From: Vandiemenella viatica
Taxonomy: Eukaryota > Arthropoda > Insecta > Orthoptera > Morabidae
Direction of reading: 5' to 3'
Assembly: GCA_031002005.1 (NCBI GenBank)
Contig: CM061921.1
Span: forward strand, 149,577,283 to 149,641,282
DNA length: 64,000 bases
Notes under the pieces: generated by a model
Databases searched by the model: none
What the model was told of the DNA's origin: nothing
Seen by the model: the letters and a program-made list of their open reading frames with translations, nothing else
Shown: in pieces, positions 52,901 through 59,895 of the stretch
Layout of the letters: the number at the start of each line of letters is the position of its first letter
How positions within the stretch are numbered: the first letter of the stretch is position 1
Made by a program: the position numbers and the translations under genes

Positions 52901-55002
52901 AAATCAATTCATACCATTTCAAATGATTGTTTAGGCATGAAATGCATTGCCCCTCGACTAGTTCTGAATTTTCTTCAGAAATTTAACCATGTAAAGTCTG
53001 CTGAAGACATGCAAGAACGAATCAATTCCAATTCCACATTCATAAAACTCATTGTAACTGGTGATCAGACATGGGTTTACAAGAATTATATGCAAACCAG
53101 TCAACAAGCTTTAGGATGGCATCTTCCAACTGAGCCAAACCACCCCACCCCCCCAAAAATCACATCAAAGTCAATCAAAAGTCAAGGTGATGCTGAGAGT
53201 TTTATTTGATCATCATGGTGTTGTGCACTCAGAATTCTTGCCAGAAGGTCAGACAGTAAATAAAGAATATTATACAAGTGTTGTGCAGAATTTGAGAGGG
53301 CAAGTTTGTTGAAAGAAAACTCATGGATTTGGCACCACGATAACACATCATCCCAAAACCTATGGCAAAAAACTCAACAAATATCATTGTAAAACTATCA
53401 CATTCACTTAATATGGCTTCAGCTGATTTTTTTTTCTGTTTCCAACACTCAAATTACCATTTCGAGGCACTTTTTTTCAGTTGATACAAGGCATAAAAGA
53501 GAATTCGTGGCAAGAATGGAAGTTGATTCCAGAAAAATCCTTCAAAAATGTTTTGATGATTGGATTATTCGTTGGAATAAGTGCATTATTTTGAAAGGGG
53601 TCTATTTTGAAGGTGATAAAATATTTATTATTCATCCAAATTTATTGTACGTTTTATTGGCCAATTCCCAGTACTTTTTTGACAGAGCAGTATATGAAGA
53701 ATAAAATCAAAACCAGTAACATATTTAGAAGCACACCAACCACAGAAAAAATTCAATGAATATAACAAACCGAGTGGAGGCTAATTATGATACTTTAAAT
53801 ACACTAAGAGAACAGAGTAATGAAACCATTCTATTAAAGTAAAACAATTTTTACCAAATTCTCAGATGTCAGCCTCCTTATCTCATGTTGCATAACAGCT
53901 TCTGTTTGGTTCTGTGGACTTTTTGTAAGATTTGACGAAAGAAGTTTACGCTGACTTTCATTTTCTTCGCGAAGCTTCTCTATTTCTAAGACCAGTTCCT
54001 CTTTTTCAATTTTCCATTTATTTTTTTCTTGCTGCAGCTCATTTTCCAATTGCCTGTATAGTTTTATAAGAGAGAAAAAAAAGTAGTATTTGTGCTACTG
54101 TATTAAACACAAAAAAAAAAAATCAACAATCATTTATTACCTGTTAATTTTTTTCTGTGCCTCAAATGCCATTACCAACTCTCCATCTTCATTAATTAAA
54201 TCAACATGACTCCCATAATTATTGCTAGCAACATTCTTTAGGCCTTGAGTCTGCGTTGCCAACACACTATGCAACTGAATACACTCTTCCCGCTGCCTCT
54301 CTACCTCAATCTGCAGTTCACGGTATTGTTCTATAAACAAACAAAAAATCGGAATAATTTCAGCTATCATATATTAACACATCATACCTTCCACTATAGT
54401 TATGAATAATTAAAGTCATACTATTCCACTATGAGAGATGTAAGATTGGGAAACAGAGGTATACACTGTCCCTAAAATCAGATGAAGATGTGAAGTATGT
54501 AGAACGAAGAAAATACAGTCAAAACATCATTCCAAATGTTCCACTGCAATGTCTTTTGTGTCTGAATGAGCAAAAAGATTTGTTTTTTTTTTTTTTTTTT
54601 TTAATATCATAAGGCAAACATTTCATACCAATATGAACATAATTGATTTCAATTGCTATTTCTGTACATCCTGTGATACACAAAGTCCCTGACGGTACTT
54701 ATAAGTACCGGCTTAGTAATTAGCACTTAGAGTTCCAAAAAAAATTTGAAAAAAATATGTGTGTTTAATTTCAAGTACCATCATACAAATATATAATTGA
54801 AATTATAAATTTACCTTTATTTCCAATAGCCGGTAGGAAAGGGTTAATCAGCCGCCACCTTAGATTATTACAAAAATTAAATTATAATTAGGATTCCTCA
54901 CTTACTTAAAATTTCTTCCTGCCCTGTTCCATCATCTACTGCCAATTGAAGTTTAGCCAAGTTTTCTCGTAGTCTAGCATTTTCCACTTCCAGTTGCTGC
55001 AG
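23885..55002 (-). CDS. didum: Myosin V heavy chain, 3' part (11 exons, distal coiled coil plus cargo-binding tail)
   Basis: Joined exons (55002-54906, 54330-54141, 54053-53855, 51608-51515, 51350-51165, 51084-50735, 49159-48902, 41399-41265, 36256-36134, 32707-32591, 24175-23885) total 2040 nt with matching phases and GT/AG borders. The 679 visible residues hold a coiled coil (about 1-193), a charged linker (194-255) and a globular tail with the DIL domain. Diagnostic strings include [15 protein letters not shown] [64 protein letters not shown] and [20 protein letters not shown]. Myosin V is the processive actin motor that carries organelles, vesicles and RNP cargo, and this part is its dimerisation and cargo-binding region. 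The motor and IQ exons are outside the window (above 64000). Introns range from about 90 nt to 8.4 kb. The C terminus runs about 54 residues beyond the usual end (see 23885-24175). Confidence 0.95.
23981..24014. repeat. 34-bp near-perfect palindrome next to the first
   Basis: It starts agagctatta and ends caatagctct with a single mismatched pair. It abuts, and by two bases overlaps, the 58-bp palindrome, giving two adjacent cruciform-capable sequences inside the extended reading frame. Confidence 0.85.
24013..24070. repeat. 58-bp palindrome at the myosin V C-terminal codons
   Basis: The two arms (about 28 nt each) are perfectly complementary except for a 2-nt bulge near the centre, and there is essentially no loop. 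The right arm codes on the minus strand for the last conserved residues (LPMLKKI). The left arm is its inverted copy downstream. Confidence 0.9.
24650..24990 (+). pseudogene. CR1-like LINE endonuclease fragment
   Basis: The plus strand contains [16 protein letters not shown] (near 24780-24830), the apurinic-endonuclease motif of CR1/Jockey LINEs, followed by frameshifted GSDHEAV-like sequence near 24940. Intronic and antisense to myosin V. Separated from the next LINE fragment by a mariner relic. Confidence 0.7.
25005..25880 (-). pseudogene. Mariner transposase relic
   Basis: On the minus strand an early segment reads [13 protein letters not shown] (near 25700), then [20 protein letters not shown] (25584-25402 frame), and near the end [20 protein letters not shown] (25260-25000 frame). 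These follow mariner order: linker, second HTH region, C-terminal part after the last catalytic acid. Many stops. Termini not resolved. Confidence 0.65.
26070..27063 (+). pseudogene. CR1-like LINE reverse transcriptase fragment
   Basis: The plus strand carries a basic pre-RT stretch (26087-26305) and then, near 26650-26820, [19 protein letters not shown] and [12 protein letters not shown], the RT B and FADD boxes. Several stops. It ends where SINE A has inserted. Confidence 0.75.
27075..27322 (-). mobile_element. SINE A copy, 248 bp, 11-bp duplication
   Basis: The flanks share TGTTAGAAAAC (27064-27074 and 27323-27333). The minus strand starts with an A-box-like stretch in accgagcgtgg..., followed by B box GGTTTGAATCC, and ends in an A-rich tail (T-rich at 27075-27090). 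tRNA-derived SINE inserted into LINE sequence. Confidence 0.88.
27334..28549 (+). pseudogene. CR1-like LINE reverse transcriptase fragment, second copy
   Basis: It contains [15 protein letters not shown] (RT A box, near 27770), KIGVQHGSV (decayed B box, 27950), LFADDNV-like sequence (28010) and [13 protein letters not shown] then RRAAGFVSG (28370-28470), the RT thumb and C-terminal motifs. It parallels the 26070-27063 copy and is interrupted by an hAT element at 28550. Confidence 0.75.
28550..30054 (-). mobile_element. hAT transposon relic, about 1.5 kb
   Basis: Inverted ends TTGCCAGG at the left and CCTGGCAA at the right, with gggac-rich subterminal repeats (ttgggacaacc near 28625, aaattgggacgtcccg near 30012). 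The flanks share GTGAT, the remains of an 8-bp duplication. LINE sequence continues on both sides. One transposase fragment survives. Confidence 0.72.
29131..29364 (-). pseudogene. hAT transposase fragment
   Basis: 77 codons reading [20 protein letters not shown] and [15 protein letters not shown]. The YCxDN and C-A-x-H-x-L-H-N strings are typical of the hAT catalytic domain around the second acid and its C/H motif. The rest of the protein is not readable. Confidence 0.68.
30055..30388 (+). pseudogene. CR1-like LINE 3' fragments
   Basis: 30055-30195 continues the copy broken by the hAT element to its 3' end. From about 30200 a further copy begins, with [14 protein letters not shown] and [17 protein letters not shown] sequence paralleling 28255-28450. 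Interrupted by a SINE at 30396. Confidence 0.6.
30396..30621 (-). mobile_element. SINE A copy
   Basis: The flanks share GATTTTT (30389-30395 and 30622-30628). The B-box complement gtattcgaaccgcc is at about 30565. The T-rich left end is the reversed A tail. Confidence 0.82.
30622..30760 (+). pseudogene. LINE fragment downstream of SINE
   Basis: Continues the LINE sequence cut by the SINE: it matches the 28480-28560 and 30055-30085 portions in order (gtgtgatgagaatactgg). Confidence 0.55.
30760..31020 (-). pseudogene. LINE 3' end in inverted orientation
   Basis: The minus strand reads [20 protein letters not shown] then [20 protein letters not shown], a typical LINE C terminus. It faces away from the neighbouring plus-strand copy. 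Confidence 0.65.
31012..31225 (+). pseudogene. LINE 3' end, plus orientation
   Basis: Plus strand [20 protein letters not shown] then [17 protein letters not shown]. Same domain as the 30760-31020 copy, arranged head to head with it. Confidence 0.65.
31226..32590. other. Intron sequence without recognised feature
   Basis: AT-rich myosin V intron DNA. Nothing supportable was seen. Confidence 0.5.
32591..32707 (-). CDS. didum: Myosin V penultimate exon
   Basis: The acceptor is ccttttcag before ATTATCAAG and the donor is GAGTGG|gtaaggg. It has 117 nt. It encodes [20 protein letters not shown] then [14 protein letters not shown], a conserved tail segment. The following intron, 8.4 kb, is the most TE-rich in the window. 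Confidence 0.95.
32737..32982 (-). other. Unassigned open reading frame upstream of a myosin V exon
   Basis: A minus-strand frame from ATG at 32982 reads [20 protein letters not shown] then [18 protein letters not shown], with protein-like composition and no interruption until it runs into low-quality sequence. I do not recognise the family. It lies about 50 nt upstream of the acceptor of exon 32591-32707. It could be a transposon remnant. Confidence 0.25.
32983..33929. other. Intron sequence without recognised feature
   Basis: AT-rich. No reading frame or repeat that I can support. Confidence 0.5.
33930..34080 (+). repeat. SINE-like repeat B, copy 2
   Basis: gggaccatcctgttattcgtc matches the 2385-2405 region, followed by aaaaccacc in both. 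The downstream tRNA-like part is too diverged to show boxes. Confidence 0.4.
34335..35025 (+). pseudogene. Mariner transposase relic
   Basis: [19 protein letters not shown] (34465-34515) is the mariner block around the first catalytic acid, followed by [19 protein letters not shown]. After decay, [11 protein letters not shown] and [20 protein letters not shown] (34830-34950) give the C-terminal part, ending [10 protein letters not shown]. The middle with the later catalytic residues is lost. Confidence 0.75.
35307..35543 (-). mobile_element. SINE A copy, 237 bp, perfect 13-bp duplication
   Basis: Flanked by GTATGCAAGAAGT at 35294-35306 and 35544-35556. B-box complement gggattcgaaca at about 35479. 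The best-preserved boundaries of the family here. Confidence 0.92.
35580..35880 (+). pseudogene. LINE reverse transcriptase C-terminal fragment
   Basis: [18 protein letters not shown] sequence near 35660-35700, then [12 protein letters not shown] (35725), resembles the post-RT region of CR1-like LINEs (RRA.RFV followed by L..L.W..L). Short and degraded. Confidence 0.5.
35943..36016 (+). repeat. SINE A fragment, opposite orientation
   Basis: gatttgggctttcccatgg and ggtcactccaggtaaatga are the reverse complement of the central part of the other SINE A copies. Confidence 0.6.
36134..36256 (-). CDS. didum: Myosin V exon (DIL domain end)
   Basis: The acceptor is ctttacag before GACACGAATG and the donor is TTCCAG|gtacagtc. 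It has 123 nt and is phase 0 at both ends. It encodes [15 protein letters not shown] and [12 protein letters not shown], aligning with the conserved C-terminal half of the tail. Confidence 0.95.
36368..36419. repeat. A52 homopolymer
   Basis: Uninterrupted run of A in a myosin V intron, 112 nt upstream (in gene sense) of the exon at 36256. Confidence 0.95.
36616..36651. repeat. T36 homopolymer
   Basis: Uninterrupted T run about 200 bp from the A52 tract, with opposite polarity. Confidence 0.95.
36652..37985. other. Intron sequence without recognised feature
   Basis: AT-rich intron. A G14 tract lies near 37947-37960. No coding similarity. Confidence 0.5.
37990..38400 (+). pseudogene. Mariner-type transposase C-terminal relic
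   Basis: [20 protein letters not shown] (38055-38115) is the second catalytic acid block of a mariner-superfamily enzyme. Frameshifted pieces then follow: [16 protein letters not shown] (third acid region, 38190-38240) and sequence ending near 38395. N-terminal half absent. Confidence 0.65.
38401..39774. other. Intron sequence without recognised feature
   Basis: A small AT palindrome (acactatatatatagtgt) is at about 38482-38500. Frames at 38719-39012 and 39392-39610 show no family resemblance. Confidence 0.45.
39775..40215 (+). repeat. SINE-like repeat C
   Basis: A tRNA-like B box (gggtttgagtcctga, 39812-39826) follows an A-box-like stretch. The body resembles dispersed arthropod retroposons by memory only. 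One copy in this window. Confidence 0.35.
40660..40800 (-). repeat. Degraded SINE A copy
   Basis: cctggcattcaccttcagtg, gggaaactatggaaaac and a corrupted B-box complement (ggaatcaaacc) follow SINE A order. Confidence 0.6.
41265..41399 (-). CDS. didum: Myosin V exon (DIL domain core)
   Basis: The acceptor is ttctacag before CTCTTCTAC. It has 135 nt and is phase 0 at both ends. It encodes [20 protein letters not shown] and [15 protein letters not shown], the hallmark of the DIL domain. The donor is CAG|gtacaggtag. A second GT lies 6 nt downstream (GTACAG|gtagta) and could add two residues in frame. Confidence 0.96.
41497..41714. mobile_element. hAT-like MITE, 218 bp
   Basis: Inverted ends CAGTGGCGGATCCAGG and CTTGGATCTGCCACTG. 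The flanks GATGTGTG (41489-41496) and GCTGTGTG (41715-41722) form an 8-bp duplication with one mismatch. The G-rich and C-rich arms (poly-G near 41521-41570, poly-C near 41685-41699) can pair. No coding capacity. Confidence 0.88.
41747..41933. mobile_element. 187-bp element with 33-bp inverted ends and a hammerhead-like core
   Basis: The ends CAATGTAAGCTTCA... and ...TGAAGCTTACATTG are inverted copies that share a further GTGTTCAGCCAGATAGCA segment with few mismatches. The flanks share GATT. The interior has CTGATGA (about 41857) followed by a stem-forming ACAGC/GCTGT pair and GAAAC, the core order of a hammerhead ribozyme. Penelope-like element termini are known to carry such motifs. This one could be that or a MITE. 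Confidence 0.55.
41940..43655. other. Intron sequence, possible LINE trace
   Basis: AT-rich intron. A short plus-strand stretch near 42910-42990 ([16 protein letters not shown]) recalls the start of a LINE endonuclease but is too short to call. Confidence 0.3.
43660..43800 (-). repeat. SINE A fragment
   Basis: The segment gaaggaaccatcctggcattc, then gtggatggccagacgaggattcgacctcgcatcctc, is SINE A-like with a B-box complement. Degraded. Confidence 0.5.
43861..43914. repeat. (GA)27 microsatellite
   Basis: Uninterrupted dinucleotide run. It creates artificial Arg-Glu and Leu-Ser reading frames on the two strands. Confidence 0.97.
43920..45094. other. Intron sequence without recognised feature
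   Basis: Mixed composition, with a short (TTG)n at about 44331-44347. No family recognised. Confidence 0.4.
45095..46563 (+). mobile_element. Mariner-like transposon relic with nested retroposon
   Basis: Inverted ends TAAGGGCAGGTTATAAAGTA at the left and, reverse complemented, CAAGGGATAATTGTAAAATA at the right, next to TA dinucleotides (45093-45094 and 46564-46565). The plus strand encodes the N-terminal HTH region ([20 protein letters not shown], 45300-45360). After the insert it encodes [10 protein letters not shown] (46255) and a C-terminal stretch to 46440. The middle of the gene is missing. Confidence 0.8.
45465..46173 (-). mobile_element. 5'-truncated non-LTR retroposon, 12-bp duplication
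   Basis: Flanked by CTGCTTCACAAT at 45453-45464 and 46174-46185. The minus strand ends in an (AAC)n tail (plus-strand gttgttgttgttg). A minus-strand stretch (46131-45940) reads [20 protein letters not shown] then [15 protein letters not shown], resembling the C-terminal tail of I-clade LINE ORF2. Between 45550 and 45850 a phrase (gctggctgtaaa.gg) recurs several times, so the 3' UTR has degenerate internal repeats. Confidence 0.7.
46566..47400. other. Intron sequence without recognised feature
   Basis: AT-rich. Two phrases recur with variation (ttatcttacctaaaccattcagc near 46790 and ttatcttgctaaaaccatttagc near 46905), suggesting an old local duplication. Confidence 0.4.
47400..48290 (+). promoter_or_regulatory. 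Promoter-like block, possible solo LTR
   Basis: A TATA box (cctataaaaagcc, about 47516-47528) is followed about 25 nt later by a GC-rich start-like stretch. It lies between a GC-rich inverted motif (ccccgcgggg-like, 47463) and a long AT-rich leader. Near 48280 ttggcgaccggttt resembles a PBS start. It points away from myosin V. No direct-repeat partner was found. Confidence 0.35.
48291..48901. other. Intron sequence without recognised feature
   Basis: Includes a short (AG)n near 48466-48482 and C10/A9 homopolymers near 48637-48656. Confidence 0.45.
48902..49159 (-). CDS. didum: Myosin V exon (globular tail)
   Basis: The acceptor is gattccag before GGACTTACG and the donor is CGTCAG|gtaaagaag. 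It has 258 nt and is phase 0 at both ends. The peptide contains [20 protein letters not shown] and [15 protein letters not shown], matching the middle of the cargo-binding tail. Confidence 0.95.
49160..50734. other. Intron sequence, no feature except AT microsatellite
   Basis: An (AT)n-type microsatellite is at about 49284-49312. A 107-codon frame at 49656-49979 has the form of a decayed transposase end ([20 protein letters not shown]) but is not identifiable. Confidence 0.4.
50735..51084 (-). CDS. didum: Myosin V exon (globular tail, subdomain I)
   Basis: This is the largest internal exon, 350 nt. The acceptor is ttgacag and the donor is TACCAG|gtaattttc. It encodes [51 protein letters not shown] and [20 protein letters not shown], all strongly myosin V specific. 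It is the best single piece of evidence for the gene. Confidence 0.97.
51165..51350 (-). CDS. didum: Myosin V exon (linker to globular tail)
   Basis: The acceptor is ttgttccag and the donor is TATG|gtaaatg. It has 186 nt. The peptide contains [20 protein letters not shown], which corresponds to the conserved start of the cargo-binding globular tail. The upstream part (roughly 30 residues) looks less conserved. Confidence 0.94.
51515..51608 (-). CDS. didum: Myosin V exon (end of coiled coil)
   Basis: The acceptor is atgtgcag before GATCTACG and the donor is GGCT|gtaagttttc. It has 94 nt. The peptide runs [20 protein letters not shown] and continues with a lysine-rich stretch. The phase-1 exit is matched by the next exon. 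The preceding intron (53854-51609) carries a mariner element. Confidence 0.92.
51609..52512. other. Intron sequence without recognised feature
   Basis: A-rich purine stretch near 51680-51790. Nothing else supported. Confidence 0.45.
52513..53690 (+). mobile_element. Mariner transposon relic, about 1.18 kb
   Basis: Inverted ends CATTCTGTCCAGGAAGTACC at the left and, reverse complemented, CTGCTCTGTCAAAAAAGTAC at the right, next to TA (52511-52512 and 53691-53692). The plus strand encodes [20 protein letters not shown], the catalytic-block remnant [14 protein letters not shown] (53045-53085), a decayed HHDN box (53335) and a C terminus [20 protein letters not shown] (53555-53615). Several frameshifts. 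Sits in the intron between exons 53855-54053 and 51515-51608, antisense to the gene. Confidence 0.88.
53855..54053 (-). CDS. didum: Myosin V exon (coiled coil)
   Basis: The acceptor is tatacag before GCAATTGG and the donor is TTG|gtaaaaattg. It has 199 nt and ends in phase 0. The peptide is rich in E, K and L ([20 protein letters not shown]) and ends with [11 protein letters not shown], a conserved segment just before the tail linker. Confidence 0.93.
54141..54330 (-). CDS. didum: Myosin V exon (coiled coil)
   Basis: The acceptor is tttatag before AACAATACCGTG and the donor is CAG|gtaataaatg. It has 190 nt. The peptide contains [20 protein letters not shown] and [16 protein letters not shown], matching the distal myosin V coiled coil. 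Entry and exit phases agree with both neighbouring exons. Confidence 0.93.
54906..55002 (-). CDS. didum: Myosin V exon (coiled coil; first exon visible in window)
   Basis: The acceptor reads tttttcag before CTGCAGCAACTGG and the donor is GTAAGTGAGG. The exon has 97 nt, enters in phase 0 and leaves after one base of a codon. The translation starts [20 protein letters not shown], an ideal heptad coiled coil. The previous exon was not found in the 9 kb to the window end. Confidence 0.85.
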
Positions 55003-56784
55003 CTGAAAAATAGGTTACAGATTTTTAGAAAGATTGAGGTCACCATCACAAAAAAGTAAGATGGAGGGAACTAAGAGATATAAATTACACAATCAGAGGG
55101 TATAATTATTTTTGTAAAGGGGGTGGGAGGGTAGGTGGGGAAAAGCATTACACCTCTTCAATCATAGGGTTACTGGAGGTAATATTACATTACGGTATGG
55201 AAGTGATTTACCAAATGTCTGCCAATCAAAGAAGCTCAGTGCAGTATATTATATCTTCTACTTACAGAATAAATATTTTGGAAGAAGAGATGGATGATAT
55301 TAAGGTATTCATATGAATAGATAGCAACCTGAACAATGGAAGTGCAGTTTCTGATGTGCACTGGTAACCCCATTTAGAAACCTGTTGGTCATTCCACTGC
55401 AAATTCAGACTGATAGGGCATTAAAAACATTAAAGCAACAAAGTAATTTCCTCCATTACAGTTAATTATTATTTATTATTAAATCTCCAGCTACTATTAC
55501 ATTTGTATTACTGTATTGAATGGTGTAAAATATCAAATTTTGGGTGGCTATATGAAACTGACAAACTACTGGAGTTACAGGATTTATTATTACATTTATT
55601 TTGAATAAATTACTGTAAATGTACTGACAGTGTAGAGGAGAAATAAAAAACTTATTAAAAATCAGCACCTGTCCTTTCATTATTTACTCAAATGAGATGC
55701 CTTTCTGTTTGATAAAATTCAGAGGGATAGATGCAAAAATTTTGACATCTAAAGTTGACTGGTGTAAGTATGAAAGCAACAAAAGCATTTTTATTCAAGT
55801 TCCTGGTGGATAGCAAATCACATTGATCAAAATGAATATGCAATTAATATACGGAAAGGCTTGCTAACATTCTTACATTTCTTCAATGAAACTGCAACAA
55901 GAAGAAAACTGATTAAATGGTGGTCAATAACCAAAAAACTCATTGTAAAATACATGCAAATATAGAACTATTTTCCTCTATAGTCTGCTCAACAGAAAAG
56001 ATCTCTCAGCAGTGACTTACATTCAAGTCTTTATCAAGTAGAAGAAGCAGCTAATCTTATCTGATATTGTGAAAAGATTAACAAAAGCATTTAATTATAA
56101 ACATCTACTGACATATTTGATAAAATTCTTTTGATGAAGGAAAAGGAACAACCTTAAAAAAATGTTACAATTGTGTTAATAGAATGAGAAATGGGCAATC
56201 AACATAGTTATGATTGAAAAAAGCTGTAATTAGAAAGAAATATAAGAGAGTTGACAGTATTGTTATTTGCTCCTCTATATGCAATTATTTGTAGTTAAAA
56301 AACCCAAAAGTACTTCGCCACATCTATTCCTTTAATAGGCACTTCTCTCTTAATTTTCATTTACAGTTTAATTGTGACACTAAAGTAAGGATCTAAAGCC
56401 ATAAATAATACATCATACTTGTTAAAATTTATTTCTTGAGTTAGCAGAGCATTAACTAATGGCTGTATGTAAATCCTAAGTCTTAAAAACAGCAGAACCT
56501 GTACAATACTGTCGAACAATGGTATACATAAAAATCAATCAAAATATGATATTTTAAACTTTATGATTACTGCGATGGAACTGCTATACTTTTTATGTAT
56601 ATATAATGGTAAATAATGTATTGGATATAGAGTGCTCAGCCACAGAGGTTCAATGTGAGTAGAGTGTGTAATCTTTGGAATACTAGCTCTGGGTTGGTAG
56701 AGCTCTAGATTTGCTGCATTGGTGGAGCCATCTTTTGGTTTGCACACTGCAGTCATTGTCAGAGCATGGAATGCAGTAACATTG
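55003..56784. other. No exon or named repeat found
   Basis: Presumed upstream myosin V intron. Scanned on the minus strand for coiled-coil exons with splice borders; none found. Confidence 0.5.
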
Positions 56785-56792
56785 GGTTCAGG

Positions 56793-56957
56793 CTGGGCCA
56801 GCGCTAGGATTCTTGGGGCACGGGTAAGTGTTCTTAGCAGTGATGTAATTGGCTGGGGCCCCTCTGGATGGTCATCACCGCCTCCCCTTCCCCCGCCCCT
56901 TGGCTGGGAGGCCTGGGGTATATTTGCCCCACTTACCCACTGCTAACACCAGCCCTG
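56793..56957. mobile_element. hAT-like MITE, 165 bp
   Basis: The flanks GGTTCAGG (56785-56792) and GGCTCAGG (56958-56965) form an 8-bp duplication with one mismatch. The ends CTGGGCCAGCGCTAG and, reverse complemented, CAGGGCTGGTGTTAG match at 10 of 15 positions. GC-rich interior, no coding. Confidence 0.65.
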
Positions 56958-56965
56958 GGCTCAGG

Positions 56966-57693
56966 GAACAGATATGGTACCCAGTGCCAGCTAGTATTTG
57001 TTTTTAATTGCTCAGTATTTGAATGTGTTATCTGAACTGTGGCAGCAGTTAAATATTACCAATGTTTATGTATATTATTGGCAAAGCACTAAAGAAATAA
57101 AGTACATTATCTTATTCTTTTGTATGGTGAGTACGAGTTAATAACGTTTTTGCCCAGTGGTTTACATTCTTTACAGGATAATAGCATGAGGACCCAATAA
57201 AGTTCCATAACTGACAGGCTAAATTCACTTCAGCTTAAGACATGTTTGATTATGAACAGTTTGACAGGCTATTGACACACACAAAAAATCATTTATCTTC
57301 ATAAATTTCTCTTGTGAACAGGACAGATGACTCATATTTTAATCCTCACAGTATTGCCACACACAGCTGTCTAGGCAAAATAAGAACCCAGCACATGTGA
57401 CGCTCAAACAAAACGTCACATATATTTTGTATACGTATTTTTGTTTGTTCATTTTAAAAGAAGTGTGACTTATATTTACTAGAATATGTGCACTGTTAAG
57501 TATCAGAATGGAACTTGTAATACAGGTCTCTGACAGCAAACCTGTGCTCCTACTATTAGTAGCAATGACTCAGCAACATGTCCCCAAAGTATGGATATTA
57601 CATGTAGTAGAGTGAATTCCCACTGCTTTAAATGGGGTCTGATGGCTGAAGAAATGATATCAATGTAAATCAATACAGCTCTGTAAGAAAATA
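56966..57693. other. No recognised feature
   Basis: AT-rich. Nothing supported. Confidence 0.5.
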
Positions 57694-58870
57694 CATTGAA
57701 GTGCCAAAAGTTATGGGATGGAAAGATGCAAATATCCAGATGGTGCAAGCACTACTTAAGAAATATATAAATACTAGCCGACCCCGTCACGCGTTGCTGT
57801 GACCCAGAAATGTTATTCTAAATTCCCTAATGTTGTCAAATTAATATTCACTAATAAAGATAAAAACATGTTCAAAAGTAATTGGTAAAGACTACTGAAG
57901 ATAAAATTAAGGACAAACGAATGTAATTTTTTATCCCCTGAGGGATCAATATGATGTAGAAAATTGTACACCTAGAAACGTATGGAACTATAATAATAAT
58001 TTCATGTGGTTGTGATGACCTGGTGGCAGGGTTTCTATTGGCTGCGTATTCTGCCCTTATCATAGCCGCCTTAACCATACCCGCTAATCCTGCCGGATAC
58101 AGGGGACCTACAGTTTAGCGTGGAATCTGAATCACGGAAATGTTCTGGCATACTTCACATTACACAGCAAGCTGTGCCGAAAGTGAAAGCAGGGGTAAGT
58201 GAAAATTCATCTCGCACAAACATTGTGACGCGAGATTTTTATAAACTGCTGCTGTGAATTTTCGACTGCGAGAATTAGCTTATGGTCTTTCCCGTTCCTT
58301 GTCCTCTCCCCTCCTCCCTTTTCAATTCCCAATAATAAATATTTAGTTCAATAATCGAGATTAAAAACTATCCAATCTTTTAAGTTGAGACAAATTACAC
58401 ACAATAATAAAAATTTCATCAAAATCGGTTAAGTAGTTTCGGAGTTCATCTCGGACAAACATTGTGACGCGAGATTTTTATATATATAGATGCCGTGTAG
58501 TGTGAGGGCTTCTATTTGTCATATGAAAGGTTTTCTGACATAATTATGGCTGCACAACATGAATTAACAGACTTTGAATTCAGAATGGAAGATTAAGCTA
58601 GCTGCATGTGACATTCCATTTCAGAACTTGTTCATAAATTCAACATTCATCAATTCACAATGTCAAGAGTGTACTGTGAATATGTAATTTGCCATTACCT
58701 CCTGCAATGGACAATGCACTGATCAGCCATATCTATTTAATAACCGAGACCAGTGAAGTCTGCACTGAAGTGTCAAGTGTTGAGAAACAGGTAACACTGC
58801 ATCAGAGAACAGCAAAACGCAATGTGGTATGTATGACAGACATTGTGAGGGGTTTTTAATGTTCAGTATT
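57694..58870 (+). mobile_element. Tc1-like non-autonomous element (left end) split by an RTE-type insert
   Basis: After a TA at 57692-57693 comes cattgaagtgccaaaagttatgg, a terminus type seen in Tc1-like elements. After the insert, sequence such as taattatggctgcacaacatg continues without coding. The right terminus was not found, so the end is approximate. Confidence 0.4.
57773..58490 (+). mobile_element. RTE-derived SINE-like retroposon
   Basis: It begins ctagccgaccccgtcacgcg and ends atcggttaagtagtttcgg, then a (TA)n-rich tail (tttttatatatatagatg), the type of 3' end seen with RTE LINEs. The terminal motif (ttcatctcg.acaaacattgtgacgcgagattttta) occurs twice, at about 58206-58242 and 58445-58480. 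No reading frame. Confidence 0.6.
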
Positions 58871-59895
58871 AGACTGTTTACACTGCTGCTAATTATCCAA
58901 GGTATCTCTCAATGATCCATTTAATATATTTAATATGATATACTAATTAGTAGCCTACATTTGGTTGACACTGTTGGTCCTAATAGAAACATACCCACAG
59001 ATCTGCTATGCCCCTCACTTTATATTTAATCAGTCAAAATAATTTATAAAAGGGTGTGTACAGAAAAACCACTTGTTATAAGTCAATGATCACAACACAG
59101 TATCCTTTTTTCCTGAAGGTATTTAATACTTGCATTAACTTTTTAATTTACTCAACACATAACGATTACCCACTTTCCTTTCACATTGATAATTTCACAT
59201 TAGTAGCTTCTATTATATACAAAGCATGTACCCCCATGTTAGTTACATCACTCCCATCCACCATTACCACCTCTTAACCCCCCCCCCCCCTTTTGCTGCC
59301 AGCCACTTTGACCTCACACTTCTGGTAATTGTTAAAACTAAAAATTACTAACTAACCCAGATACTAAACAACCTACTAATGCTAAGAAGCCTTATTTGAA
59401 TACAGAAAATATATACACCACATTGATGATGGGTGAAGCGTGAACTCACAACATGTCTGTGACAGTGCAGCAAGATTTGACATTGATGGGATATGGCAGC
59501 AGAATACATAGTGAAGAGTGTCTCTGTAAACAAAACACCATCAGCTGCAGCGCCTCTACATATAAGGTAGCTGCACTTCACTTGTCAAAAGGGGGCTCCC
59601 ACATGATAATAGGAGGTACATTTCAGTGTCTAAGCAGACTTGAAACGTACATTAACAGTCTTTGCTGATCAACATATCTCTAAGCTAGGTCAGCAAGCAA
59701 ATGTAAGAGAAGTAGCAAGAGAATGGCAATAACAGAGAGAAAAATAAGGAAAATTAATCAGCAGGAAAAGGAAAAACATGTCTCAAGCAGGACATACATG
59801 ATACACAATATAAAGCATATAACACAACAAACTTTTTTGCAAGATAAGGTAATGGTACGTCCAATAAGTATTAAAAGAGTGAAATAGCAAACAAG
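58871..59895. other. No recognised feature
   Basis: A C14 run is near 59277-59290. Nothing else supported. Confidence 0.5.
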
